Shown piece by piece: positions 43,093 through 51,524 of a stretch of 64,000 nt of DNA. Source of the stretch: an uncultured Bacteroidales bacterium (GTDB lineage Bacteria; Bacteroidota; Bacteroidia; Bacteroidales; F082). The first letter of the stretch is position 1. Each line of letters starts with the position of its first letter. The stretch lies in NCBI GenBank assembly GCA_947166105.1, contig CAMVCZ010000003.1:62001-126000 (forward strand), read 5' to 3'. The notes below the pieces were generated by a model, which saw only the letters and a list, made by a program, of their open reading frames with translations, had not been told where the DNA came from and did not search any database. A program made the position numbers and the translations under genes.

Positions 43093-44877
43093 TTAATTGT
43101 TGATATTTTCACTAAGTGGTTTATACCTGCGGCCAGTGCCTTCGTAGCCCGAGTTCTTGAAGAATTCGAGGAAGTTGAGTCGCAAGGGGTGAACGAAAGC
43201 GCCCAGGACACACATCGCCACATTGAGCGTGTGGCCAATGACGACGATGAGGATGAACCAAATCCAACCCACGCCACCGTCGCCCAAAGCCTGCACGCCA
43301 ATGGCATTGAAGGCCTCGCCGAGTTTGGCACCAGCCAAGCCCAAGGCGTACAAGCGCAAATAACTCAACACGTCGCCGAGCAAGCCCGTGGCCGTGTTGT
43401 AGGTATCCCACAAGCCTGAACCGAAGTTAAGCAAAGGATTGCGTTTCAGGTCGTTGAGGAAGAAAATGCCCAAGGCGGAGAGGCTGCCTAATACGATGAC
43501 AATCCACTTCGTCAGGGCCTTGTCCATCACGCCCATCAAGGCGAGACCGCCCACGATGACGCCGCCCACAATAAGCAAAGTCCAGCCCCAAGTGCCCAAG
43601 GAGTTGGCGAAGCCTTTCACCTTGGTACTTTGGTAAGTCTTGACAATCATAGCGAGGCAGATGTGTACGATACCTACTAGCAAGGCCAAAACCATCGTGC
43701 CGTCGTATCCTGCAATCTTCGAGGGTAACATGATGCGTTTCACCCCTTCTGGGAGCCAGCTCCAAGTGAGCATATCGACCGAGAAGAAGGTGTGGAACAA
43801 AAGTCCCACTACCGTGGTGGCAATGCCCAAGGTCACGCCGAGAGGCGCAATCTTGCCCAACACTTTCTTCAGCCCGAGGCTCGCCAAGATGAGCACGAGG
43901 CCGTAGCCCGCGTCGCCCATGCAGAAGGCGAAGAACAGCATGAAGAAGATGGAAATGAACACGGTCGGGTCGAACTCGTCGTATTTGGGCCGACCGTACA
44001 TATCGGTCAGCATCTCAAACATCGAAACGAACTTGTTGTTTTTCAACTTGATTGGCGGATTATCATCGGCTTTGGCCTTATCGACCAAATAAAGGATGTT
44101 TTCCTTTTCCAACATATCGTGCAAGGCAGGCTCGTTTTCGGCGGGGGCAAAGCCTTCAAAGACAGTGATATAGTCTTCGTCAGCCTTCTCGCCCGCAACA
44201 TTGGCCAAATGCAAATCGAGTTTCGACAAAGTCTTGTCCAACTCGGCTTGAATCACTGGTTCGTGCCATTTCAGTTGGGCCAAACGATGTTCTTTCTCTT
44301 TCACCTGCGCCTCCAAGTCGGCAATCTGCTTCTCGATGGCGGCATAGTCGCGGTCGGGAGCAGGCAGTTCCTTCAACGGGAAATCGTAGTCGTCGGAATC
44401 GGAAACGACCACGAAATAACTGTTGCCGCCGAGATTCGAAATCTCGCTCAGCGCATATTGTTCCTTCCAAGCGGGGTCGATGGCTTTCGCCTTGTAGAAG
44501 TGGAGTTTCAGTCCGGTTTCCTTGAGGCGGTCGAAACTCTTGGCGTCGAACTGTCCCCAAGGCACCAACTCATCCGCGTCCTTGCGAAGCTGCGGCAGTT
44601 GGGCTTCGATGGCTTCCTTGTCGCGCACGGTCTCCATCACCTCCACGGCGAAGTCGGTCGGCTTCTGGCCCGGGTCTTCCGCTTTCTCGACTTCCTTCAA
44701 AGCCGAAAGCGCATCGCGGTAAACCTCCGCCCGTGCCGACAGCTTCTCCGATTCCTCGTCGATGGGCTTCAGCGAGCGGGTGATGTCCACCACGCCCACC
44801 GATTGCAACTTCTCCAAGAAGGCATCGGCATCGCCGCTCATGAGGATGAAATCATATTTCGTCATTTCAGTTACCAT
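43093..44877 (-). CDS. V-type ATP synthase subunit I
   Basis: A 594-residue stator/ion-channel subunit. The N-terminal half is soluble and charged with coiled-coil segments; the C-terminal half has seven to eight hydrophobic helices, including FVSMFEMLTDMYGRP just before the first and FFAFCMGDAGYGL in it. The ring-facing helix near YLRLYALGLAGAKLGEA carries the essential Arg. Overlaps the D-subunit end by eleven bases if the ATG at 44877 is used; ATG 44865 is an alternative. Confidence 0.94.
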   Translation of the reverse strand: MVTEMTKYDFILMSGDADAFLEKLQSVGVVDITRSLKPIDEESEKLSARAEVYRDALSALKEVEKAEDPGQKPTDFAVEVMETVRDKEAIEAQLPQLRKDADELVPWGQFDAKSFDRLKETGLKLHFYKAKAIDPAWKEQYALSEISNLGGNSYFVVVSDSDDYDFPLKELPAPDRDYAAIEKQIADLEAQVKEKEHRLAQLKWHEPVIQAELDKTLSKLDLHLANVAGEKADEDYITVFEGFAPAENEPALHDMLEKENILYLVDKAKADDNPPIKLKNNKFVSMFEMLTDMYGRPKYDEFDPTVFISIFFMLFFAFCMGDAGYGLVLILASLGLKKVLGKIAPLGVTLGIATTVVGLLFHTFFSVDMLTWSWLPEGVKRIMLPSKIAGYDGTMVLALLVGIVHICLAMIVKTYQSTKVKGFANSLGTWGWTLLIVGGVIVGGLALMGVMDKALTKWIVIVLGSLSALGIFFLNDLKRNPLLNFGSGLWDTYNTATGLLGDVLSYLRLYALGLAGAKLGEAFNAIGVQALGDGGVGWIWFILIVVIGHTLNVAMCVLGAFVHPLRLNFLEFFKNSGYEGTGRRYKPLSENINN

Positions 44878-45478
44878 ATTCTGCCTCCTCCTCTTCTATG
44901 TGTTTGTTTTTCACGATTTTCTGCGAAGCCTTGTCGAGGTTCTCCGCATCTTCCATATATCGCTTGATCTTACGTATGGCTTCGTTGTAGCCAGGAATTT
45001 GCACCTTCTCGTAAAGGTTGACTTTCTGTGTGGTCTTTTTCCGTTGGTAGTCCAAAACGCGGCTCACCTCGGTATAGACCTCCGACTCGATGCCCAACTG
45101 TGCCAAGTTTTTCAGGATTTGAACGCCGTCGGCATACCACATCGGCTTGGTGAAGAGGTTGATGTCCTTCACGTCGAACAGCACCTCCTCCAACGACGGC
45201 ACGGGCACGCCCGCAATCTTGACGGTCTTCAGCTTGACATCGGTCACCGAAATCAGTCCTGGCTCAAATTCATTCCAAAGCCGGGCCATATACTCATACG
45301 ACTTGAGTTCGGCCTCTAACTGTGCGACAAGCGCCTCCGAATGTTGCTTGGCTTTCTTCACCTCAAGGCGCAGCGCGCTCTCCTTGCTCTTCAGCGTGGG
45401 CAGGGCACGGGTTCGCGTCTTGAGCTGCTTGTTCATCTCATTCAGCGAGGTCTTGTTATATTGAAATTTGATGGCCAT
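44867..45478 (-). CDS. V-type ATP synthase subunit D (central rotor)
   Basis: A 203-residue rotor shaft protein with the long helical hairpin expected of subunit D: KFQYNKTSLNEMNKQLKTR at the start and QKVNLYEKVQIPGYNEA near the end. It couples catalytic AB subunits to the K ring. Lies between B and I genes. Confidence 0.93.
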   Translation of the reverse strand: MAIKFQYNKTSLNEMNKQLKTRTRALPTLKSKESALRLEVKKAKQHSEALVAQLEAELKSYEYMARLWNEFEPGLISVTDVKLKTVKIAGVPVPSLEEVLFDVKDINLFTKPMWYADGVQILKNLAQLGIESEVYTEVSRVLDYQRKKTTQKVNLYEKVQIPGYNEAIRKIKRYMEDAENLDKASQKIVKNKHIEEEEAEYGN

Positions 45479-45515
45479 TGATTTTAGTTTAGAGTTGAAA
45501 GTTTAGAGTTGAGAG

Positions 45516-46844
45516 TTATTTATCAACGGCTTTCCAGTATTTTTCAATGAGTTTCTCCTTCAGACCCGTTTCGGCCTTGGTGAAATACTTGCCGAACAAC
45601 TCCCAAGCGGTGTTGAGCATCTCGGTAATCGGGATGTTGACATCGATGGCAAGGAGGCGCGTGGCGTATTCCTTAGCGTAGTCGAGGCAGCGAAGGTCGT
45701 AGTCGCTCAGGTCGAAGCCGTTCTCCAACTTCGTCTTGGCGTTGGAAGCATCGGCGTAGAGTCGCACCGAAGTGTTCATCACAGCGCTATGGTCCTCACG
45801 GGTCTTCTTGTTCTGCACGTGCTGTTTCAGACGCGACAGCGAGCGGAACGGGTCCACAATGACCTTGCCCGAGTCGGGGTCGGCACGGAGGAACAACTGT
45901 CCCTCGGTGATATAACCCGTGTTGTCGGGAATGGCATGGGTGATGTCGCCATCGTTCAAGGTAGTCACGGCGATGATGGTGATGGAACCGCCATCGGGCA
46001 ACTGCACGGCCTTTTCGTAAATCTTCGCGAGGTCGGAATAAAGCGAGCCGGGCATGGAGTCCTTGGACGGGATTTGGTCCATACGGTTGCTCACGATACT
46101 CAAAGCATCGGCGTACAAGGTCATATCAGTGAGCAGCACCAACACCTTCTCGTTCTTGTCAACGGCGAAATATTCCGCAGCGGTCAAGGCCATGTCGGGA
46201 ATCAGCAAACGCTCTACAGGAGGTTGGTCGGTGGTGTTCACGAAACTGATGATCTTGTGCAAGGCACCCGCGCTCTCAAACTCGTTTTTGAAAAACAGGT
46301 AGTCGTCGTTAGAAAGACCCATGCCGCCGAGGATGATCTTATCGACATCGGCGCGGAGGGCAACCATGCTCATCACCTTATTGTAAGGCTGGTCGGGGTC
46401 GGCGAAGAACGGAATCTTCTGTCCCGAAACCAAAGTGTTGTTCAAGTCGATGCCGGCGATACCCGTTGGAATCAGCTCGGAAGGCATACGACGCTTATAG
46501 GGGTTCACGGAGGGGCCGCCAATCTGGCGTTTCTCGCCCTCCACAGCCGGACCGCCGTCGATAGGCTCGCCGTAGGCGTTGAAGAAACGGCCAGCCAGTT
46601 CGTCGCTCACGTTCAAGGTGGGCGGCTCGCCAAAGAAGGTCACTTCGGCGTTGGTCGGGATGTCTTCCGTGCCGCCAAACACCTGCAAGGTGACGGCGTT
46701 GTCCTTGATTTTCACCACCTGCGCCAAACGACCTGCCACGACAGCGAGTTCGTCATTAGCCACGCCTTGCGCCTCAAGGGTCACGGTGGCCTTGGTGATG
46801 GCGGTCAGCTTCGTATAGATGCGTTGAAAGGCTTTCTCACTCAT
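45516..46844 (-). CDS. V-type ATP synthase subunit B
   Basis: A 442-residue non-catalytic nucleotide-binding subunit homologous to F-ATPase alpha. The N-terminal barrel, the central domain with INPYKRRMPSEL-like VNPYKRRMPSELIPTGI and the end of helix region are all present; no intact P-loop is seen at the usual place, as is normal for B. Its ATG overlaps the atpA stop by eight bases, showing coupling. Confidence 0.95.
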   Translation of the reverse strand: MSEKAFQRIYTKLTAITKATVTLEAQGVANDELAVVAGRLAQVVKIKDNAVTLQVFGGTEDIPTNAEVTFFGEPPTLNVSDELAGRFFNAYGEPIDGGPAVEGEKRQIGGPSVNPYKRRMPSELIPTGIAGIDLNNTLVSGQKIPFFADPDQPYNKVMSMVALRADVDKIILGGMGLSNDDYLFFKNEFESAGALHKIISFVNTTDQPPVERLLIPDMALTAAEYFAVDKNEKVLVLLTDMTLYADALSIVSNRMDQIPSKDSMPGSLYSDLAKIYEKAVQLPDGGSITIIAVTTLNDGDITHAIPDNTGYITEGQLFLRADPDSGKVIVDPFRSLSRLKQHVQNKKTREDHSAVMNTSVRLYADASNAKTKLENGFDLSDYDLRCLDYAKEYATRLLAIDVNIPITEMLNTAWELFGKYFTKAETGLKEKLIEKYWKAVDK

Positions 46845-48585
46845 GTTTCAGTTCCTCCTTTAACTGTCCAAGATATTTTTCAAAGTTTTCCGACTTGAAT
46901 TCCGAGTAGTTCATCTGTCGGCAGATGTTAATCAAGCCCTTGAAGTAGGTCGTACACTCCTCGAAGTTGTCGAACTTGAAGCTACGGTCGCAGATTCCAA
47001 GCACAAGGTCGAGCATGAACTTTTGGCGTTCAAGTGGCGTTGAGCCGTCGATTTCGTCGAAAGCGTCTTGTTGAAGTATCACAAAGTCAATGAGTTCCGA
47101 CTTCCAATATTGCTCATGGTACGACATCGGCACGCCGTCATCGCCCAAGATATTGATTTGCTCGTAAGCATCCTTTCCTTTGCGGATGATGTATTTCGTC
47201 TTCGTCACCTTATCGACCCAACCCTTTTCAATCTTGTTGTCAAGATATTCAATGATTTCGGGGTATTCGAGGTATTTCGAGTAGGAATCCACGGGATCGA
47301 CGGCAGGATAGCGCTTCTTGTCGGCGCGGTTCTGCGAAAGTCCGTAGAAGCAACGTGCAGCCTTCTTTGTGGATTCGGTGACAGGTTCCTTCAAGTTACC
47401 GCCGGCAGGCGACACCGTTCCGATGAAGGTGATGGAACCCGACTGGCCGTTGTTCAGTTTCACATAACCCGCACGAGCGTAGAAGTTGGAGATGATGGCC
47501 GACAAATCGACAGGGAAGCCGTCCTGACCGGGCAGTTCCTCCAAACGGTTACTCATTTCACGCAAGGCCTGCGCCCAACGCGAAGTGGAGTCGGCGAGCA
47601 GCAAGACTTTCATACCCATAGCGCGGTAGTATTCGCCGAGGGTCATGGCCGTATAGACCGAAGCCTCACGAGCGGCGACGGGCATGTTCGACGTGTTGCA
47701 GATGATGATGGTACGCTCCATCAGGCTGCGCCCCGTGTGCTTGTCTTTCAGTTCGGGGAACTCGGTGAAGATTTCCACCACCTCGTTGGCACGCTCGCCG
47801 CAAGCCGCCATGATGATGATGTCGGCATCGGCTTGCTCGGCCAAGGCATGTTGCAGCACGGTCTTGCCGCAGCCGAAAGGTCCCGGTATGAAGCCCGTGC
47901 CGCCTTCAGCGATGGGATTGAGCGTGTCGATGGTGCGCACACCCGTTTCCATCACCTTGAAGGGACGCGGTTTCTCCGCATAACCGCCCACGGCCACTTT
48001 GACGGGCCATTTCTGCATCATGGTCACCTTCACATCTTCGCCTTCCGCGTTGGTCAGCGTGGCGATGGTGTCGGTGATTTTGTATTGTCCGGCTTTGGCC
48101 ACCGCCTTCACGGTGTAAGTGCCCTTGAAGTTGAACGGCACCATGATTTTGTGGGGCAGCCAGCCTTCCTTGACTTCGCCCAACCAGTCGGCGGCCACCA
48201 CTTGGTCGCCAGCCTTGGCGAGGGGCGTGAAGTCCCAAAGTTTCTCTTCGTCCAAGGCCTTGGTGTATTCACCGCGTTTCAGAAACACGCCCGTCATGGT
48301 GGCGAGGTTGTTCTGCAGGCCGTCGAAGTTGCTCGAAAGCAAACCGGGACCCAAGGACACTTCAAGCATATAGCCTTGGAATTCCACCTTGTCGCCGATT
48401 TGGAGGCCGCGGGTGCTCTCAAACACCTGCACGGAGGCTTTGTTCCCGTTCACCTTGATGACCTCTGCCATCAGCTCGACGCCGTCGAGGTCGATGAAGC
48501 AGATTTCATTCTGTGCCACAGGGCCGTCCACCTCCACAGTGACGAGGTTTGCAATGATTCCTGTAACTTTTCCTGTTGTTTTCAT
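46837..48585 (-). CDS. atpA: V-type ATP synthase catalytic subunit A
   Basis: A 582-residue catalytic subunit. Walker A GPFGCGKT at 235-242, with CGERANEVVE following, and LLADSTSRWAQALRE for Walker B. The V/A-specific insertion near 120-200 is present, which separates it from F-type beta. It hydrolyses or makes ATP in the A3B3 head. The sequence between its start and the DUF3307 gene (48586-48643) consists of ATTTCAAG-type short repeats and holds no obvious promoter. Confidence 0.96.
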   Translation of the reverse strand: MKTTGKVTGIIANLVTVEVDGPVAQNEICFIDLDGVELMAEVIKVNGNKASVQVFESTRGLQIGDKVEFQGYMLEVSLGPGLLSSNFDGLQNNLATMTGVFLKRGEYTKALDEEKLWDFTPLAKAGDQVVAADWLGEVKEGWLPHKIMVPFNFKGTYTVKAVAKAGQYKITDTIATLTNAEGEDVKVTMMQKWPVKVAVGGYAEKPRPFKVMETGVRTIDTLNPIAEGGTGFIPGPFGCGKTVLQHALAEQADADIIIMAACGERANEVVEIFTEFPELKDKHTGRSLMERTIIICNTSNMPVAAREASVYTAMTLGEYYRAMGMKVLLLADSTSRWAQALREMSNRLEELPGQDGFPVDLSAIISNFYARAGYVKLNNGQSGSITFIGTVSPAGGNLKEPVTESTKKAARCFYGLSQNRADKKRYPAVDPVDSYSKYLEYPEIIEYLDNKIEKGWVDKVTKTKYIIRKGKDAYEQINILGDDGVPMSYHEQYWKSELIDFVILQQDAFDEIDGSTPLERQKFMLDLVLGICDRSFKFDNFEECTTYFKGLINICRQMNYSEFKSENFEKYLGQLKEELKHE

Positions 48586-48643
48586 TTATTTCAAGATTTC
48601 TAATTTCTATATTTCTTATTTCAAATTTCAAAATTTCAAGATT

Positions 48644-49348
48644 TCAAGATTTCAAAATTAATACACAGGCAACCCCCGATAGAATCGCGATGCCAAAACT
48701 CAACAAAGTGCCGACCAAAACATATTCCGACTTCACCGTATCCGTTTCCCTAAATCTCAGCAACGACTTGGCAGCCAACAAAAAGCCTATGGCTTCATAT
48801 TGCCCCAACATGACAAAAACCAGCGTAAGCATCCGCTCCACATTGCCAATCACACGACCCGCATTGGGCAAACTTTGTTCTTTTCCGCTGTCAGGAATAG
48901 ATACTTTTGCCTCCCTGAAGATGTTCTGGATAATGAAATTGGCCGGACGCAGGCAAAACACAAACGCGACCATCCACAACAACACCTTCGTTTCGGGCAA
49001 CCATGCCGGGAATGAGATTTTTCCTTTATTATTAAAGAGAGCCACCACCACGACAATGACCGCCAAATGAAGGATTTGGTCATAGAAAAACGCACCTTTC
49101 AGGTTCTTACAAACCGATTTCAGGCCGTCAATGATAAGGTGCAACGACGCAATCAGCAACGCTGCCCACCAAAAGCCCAAACTCAGCGAGAACAACCAAG
49201 CGAGAGCAAAGGTAATCAACGCATGTATGTACAAATGCCTCGATTTGAACGCATTGTCGGCCTTGCTCTTGCAGGACTTTTCTGTCTGCAAATAGAAGTC
49301 GCTGACAAGGTGCGCCAAAAGTTGCAATATGAGGAGTTTGCACATCAT
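48644..49348 (-). CDS. DUF3307 membrane protein (SatD partner), inserted in the V-ATPase operon
   Basis: A 234-residue membrane protein with about six hydrophobic helices. The start LLILQLLAHLVSDFYLQTEKSCK is the DUF3307 signature (H..DF.lQ). DUF3307 genes regularly follow satD genes; here the two overlap by four bases. The pair lies inside the A/V-ATPase operon, between the DUF2764 and A genes, in the same direction. The last codons run through ATTTCAAG repeats. Function unknown; partner of SatD by context. Confidence 0.85.
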   Translation of the reverse strand: MMCKLLILQLLAHLVSDFYLQTEKSCKSKADNAFKSRHLYIHALITFALAWLFSLSLGFWWAALLIASLHLIIDGLKSVCKNLKGAFFYDQILHLAVIVVVVALFNNKGKISFPAWLPETKVLLWMVAFVFCLRPANFIIQNIFREAKVSIPDSGKEQSLPNAGRVIGNVERMLTLVFVMLGQYEAIGFLLAAKSLLRFRETDTVKSEYVLVGTLLSFGIAILSGVACVLILKS

Positions 49349-50022
49349 GATTCGAAGTTCAGTTTTTCAAAGTAATTGAGTGCTGATTCAACGGCTTTCC
49401 ATCCAGCCGAATTACTACGTTGATTTACAGCAGATTGTTTAATGTTTAAAATTGCTGCTATCTCTTTTTCATTCCTTCCACACAACCTATAATAAAGGAT
49501 TTCATTTTGGCGTGAAGTTGCATTCCTCAAAAGCGTATCAAGCAAGCCCACCATTACATCCACAAATTCATTTAATAATGAATTGGGGCAAGCAAAAAAC
49601 ATGCTCCGTTTGATGGATTGTTTCTCTTTGGAAGCCTTTTCCAACAATCTTCCAGAATTATATATCGCTTCTCCATCCAAAATATCTTGTTTTCGGTCTG
49701 CGGTACGCATCTCACCGATGCCAATGGCCAGTCTAATACCATATTTTCTGAACAACTCTCTTTTGGCATTTGTTTCTTTCCCCCACGAAAATGTCTTTTT
49801 CACCAAAGTCTTCAACAACAATGCAACTCTAAGGGCTTCATGCGGGTCATACATGAAAATCTCGACCGAATCGCCTTTGAACAATCGCCCCCAATTCTTA
49901 CCTTGCGACTTTTCTGAAAGTCTTTCAAGAAACAGACGAATCTCCGATTGCAAAAGTGCCAATTCCTCAACGCTCAGCGAGGTTGAAGAAACGATGTCTG
50001 CCGAAATTGTTGCTCTTACCAT
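49345..50022 (-). CDS. SatD family regulator-like protein
   Basis: A 225-residue protein of the SatD family. The N-terminal domain has ATISADIVSSTSL and GRLFKGDSVEIFMYD, a ferredoxin-like fold related to nucleotide cyclases; the C-terminus has YRLCGRNEKEIAAILNIKQSAVNQRS, a helix-turn-helix. SatD was named in Streptococcus mutans for acid tolerance; no mechanism is established. It is the first gene of the satD-DUF3307 pair and sits 15 bp behind a dyad array it may bind. Confidence 0.85.
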   Translation of the reverse strand: MVRATISADIVSSTSLSVEELALLQSEIRLFLERLSEKSQGKNWGRLFKGDSVEIFMYDPHEALRVALLLKTLVKKTFSWGKETNAKRELFRKYGIRLAIGIGEMRTADRKQDILDGEAIYNSGRLLEKASKEKQSIKRSMFFACPNSLLNEFVDVMVGLLDTLLRNATSRQNEILYYRLCGRNEKEIAAILNIKQSAVNQRSNSAGWKAVESALNYFEKLNFES

Positions 50023-50036
50023 TTTCTTTATCTATT

Positions 50037-50203
50037 TATAAGCCTCAGAACTTATATTTATTATTTATAAGGTCCAGAACTTATATTTACCATTTATAAG
50101 GCTCAGAACTTATTTTTGTATTTATAACTTCTTTTTGTTGCATTTATTGTTATTTATCGGTTTTAGAACCGATATTCATCAATTATCGGCTCTTATACCT
50201 ATA
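50037..50203 (-). promoter_or_regulatory. array of ~29-bp-spaced dyad operators upstream of satD
   Basis: Five inverted repeats of the form (6 bp)-N8-(6 bp): TATAAG..CTTATA at 50037-50056 and 50066-50085, TATAAG..CTTATT at 50095-50114, TATCGG..CCGATA at 50155-50174 and TATCGG..CCTATA at 50184-50203; a half site TATAAC lies at 50123. Starts are 29 bp apart except for one gap of 60. Units 1-4 share AGAA at the end of the spacer. The last unit overlaps the stop codon of the DUF2764 gene. It fills the 176-bp gap in front of satD. Confidence 0.8.
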
Positions 50204-50804
50204 CATTCCCTCCTCCGCTCAAATCCAAATTCGCGCTCGTGCCTCTAATCTCTTGAACCAGTTTCTTGAACATTTCCTGTCCTTTGGCCGCATCGAGTTC
50301 GGCCCAACGTTGGACGGTCTTGGCTTTCACCAAGAAGGCAAGGATGGCATTCATGTTGAAATAGTCCATGCGGGCGATGTCGCTGGCCTTCTCCCATTTC
50401 AGTTCGTCCATTTTCTGCTCGCGCTGCACGAAATCTGCATCGTTGAGAATCTCACTGATTTGCTTCTCTTCTTCAAAATCAGCCTCTTCAAGGTTCACCA
50501 AATAAGGATCGCTTTCCTTTCCGAGGCGTTTGGCCAAATAGTTCACCTTCATATTGCGCAGGCGACCGTCAAAGTCAAAATACTCGCGGATGAAGCGGTT
50601 CTTGCTCATGGCGGCCTTGGCGTAGAAGTTGGCATTAAGCGTGTCCTCGTTGAAGCCTTCCTCCATGAGTTCAACCAACTGTTGGTCTTTCTCGGAAAGC
50701 AGCTCCATAATCGACTCTTTCACGGCGGCATAGTCGAAGCCCGCGTTTTCGAAGCCCGAAGTCAGTTCCGGCAGGCCGGCCACGATATAGACGTAGTTAT
50801 CCAT
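50199..50804 (-). CDS. DUF2764 V-ATPase-associated protein
   Basis: A 201-residue soluble helical protein of the DUF2764 family (start MDNYVYIVAGLPEL). In Bacteroidota, Chlamydia and spirochaete-type operons this gene lies between E and A of the A/V-ATPase and is thought to replace the missing subunit C; that is inferred from position. It overlaps the E stop by one base. No independent promoter is needed. Confidence 0.85.
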   Translation of the reverse strand: MDNYVYIVAGLPELTSGFENAGFDYAAVKESIMELLSEKDQQLVELMEEGFNEDTLNANFYAKAAMSKNRFIREYFDFDGRLRNMKVNYLAKRLGKESDPYLVNLEEADFEEEKQISEILNDADFVQREQKMDELKWEKASDIARMDYFNMNAILAFLVKAKTVQRWAELDAAKGQEMFKKLVQEIRGTSANLDLSGGGNV

Positions 50805-51415
50805 CAGCCGAAGAGGATTTTCTTGGTGGCGGGACGCAGGTAGTTGGCAATGAGTTGGGTGAACTCCTCGTCGGTGAAGTTGAGCATGTAGCCGCCTTCC
50901 TTGGGCGAAATCTTGAAGCCGCCGTTCATCCTCTTGGAATAGTCAACCTTCACCTCGCCCTTGAATTGCTTGGCGATTTCGTTCTTCACGAAAGGCTCCA
51001 CCTCTGCCTTCAGCGATTCGGGCAGGATAAGGCTCAAATCGACGGGCGAAGCGTTTTGTGGGTTGAAAGCCTTCACTACGCTGGTAATCAATTCCTTGAC
51101 GAAGGCAGCGTTACCCATGTTGGCTTTCACGCCTTCTTGGGCGGCCTTGGTCACCAACATCTTTTCAATCTCTTGTTTCGTCACGGCGATGCTTTGCGTG
51201 GCGGCCATCTTCACATCGGCGGTCACCTTGGTTTTCAGTTCCTCGGCTTCCTTGTTGGCTTGGGCGATGATGCGGTCGGCCTCGGCCTTGGCGTATGCCA
51301 CAATGCGATTGGCCTCAGCCTGAGCCTTTTGCACCAGTTCTTCGCCATCATGTTTTCCTTTCGACAAGCCCTCGTTATAGAGCCTGTCGGTCAATTGTTG
51401 CAGTTTGTCTTGCAT
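50804..51415 (-). CDS. V-type ATP synthase subunit E (peripheral stalk)
   Basis: A 203-residue peripheral-stalk protein. I start it at the ATG at 51415 (MQDKLQQLTDRLYNEG); the frame is open to 51778 but that part runs over the 3' end of the neighbouring gene and its promoter. A long helix with regularly spaced Ala/Glu (AEANRIVAYAKAEADRIIAQ) is followed by a C-terminal globular part. First gene of the V-ATPase operon. Confidence 0.9.
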   Translation of the reverse strand: MQDKLQQLTDRLYNEGLSKGKHDGEELVQKAQAEANRIVAYAKAEADRIIAQANKEAEELKTKVTADVKMAATQSIAVTKQEIEKMLVTKAAQEGVKANMGNAAFVKELITSVVKAFNPQNASPVDLSLILPESLKAEVEPFVKNEIAKQFKGEVKVDYSKRMNGGFKISPKEGGYMLNFTDEEFTQLIANYLRPATKKILFG

Positions 51416-51452
51416 ATATTTTTCGTTTTGTTGTTGCTTTATGATTTGGGCG

Positions 51453-51483
51453 CAAAGATAGCAATTTCGTTGACACGGAACAA
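51453..51483 (-). promoter_or_regulatory. promoter of the V-ATPase operon (TTTG-N20-TATCTTTG)
   Basis: On the minus strand TATCTTTG (51453-51460) with TTTG 20 bp upstream (51481-51484), 38 bp before the E start codon. It transcribes E, DUF2764 and probably the genes beyond the satD insertion. Confidence 0.7.
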
Positions 51484-51524
51484 AAAAACAAAACGAAAAG
51501 TTGAGGATTTTTTCGAGGGTCAGA

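Noticed and set aside
47068..48603. A 511-codon plus-strand frame across the V-ATPase A gene
   Set aside because: It is antisense to a well-supported catalytic subunit and has the composition of a shadow frame (His, Phe and Val-rich).
50037..50203. The satD dyads as an attachment or CRISPR-like site
   Set aside because: Spacers are 8 bp, constant and partly conserved inside the dyads, and there is no integrase or cas gene nearby.
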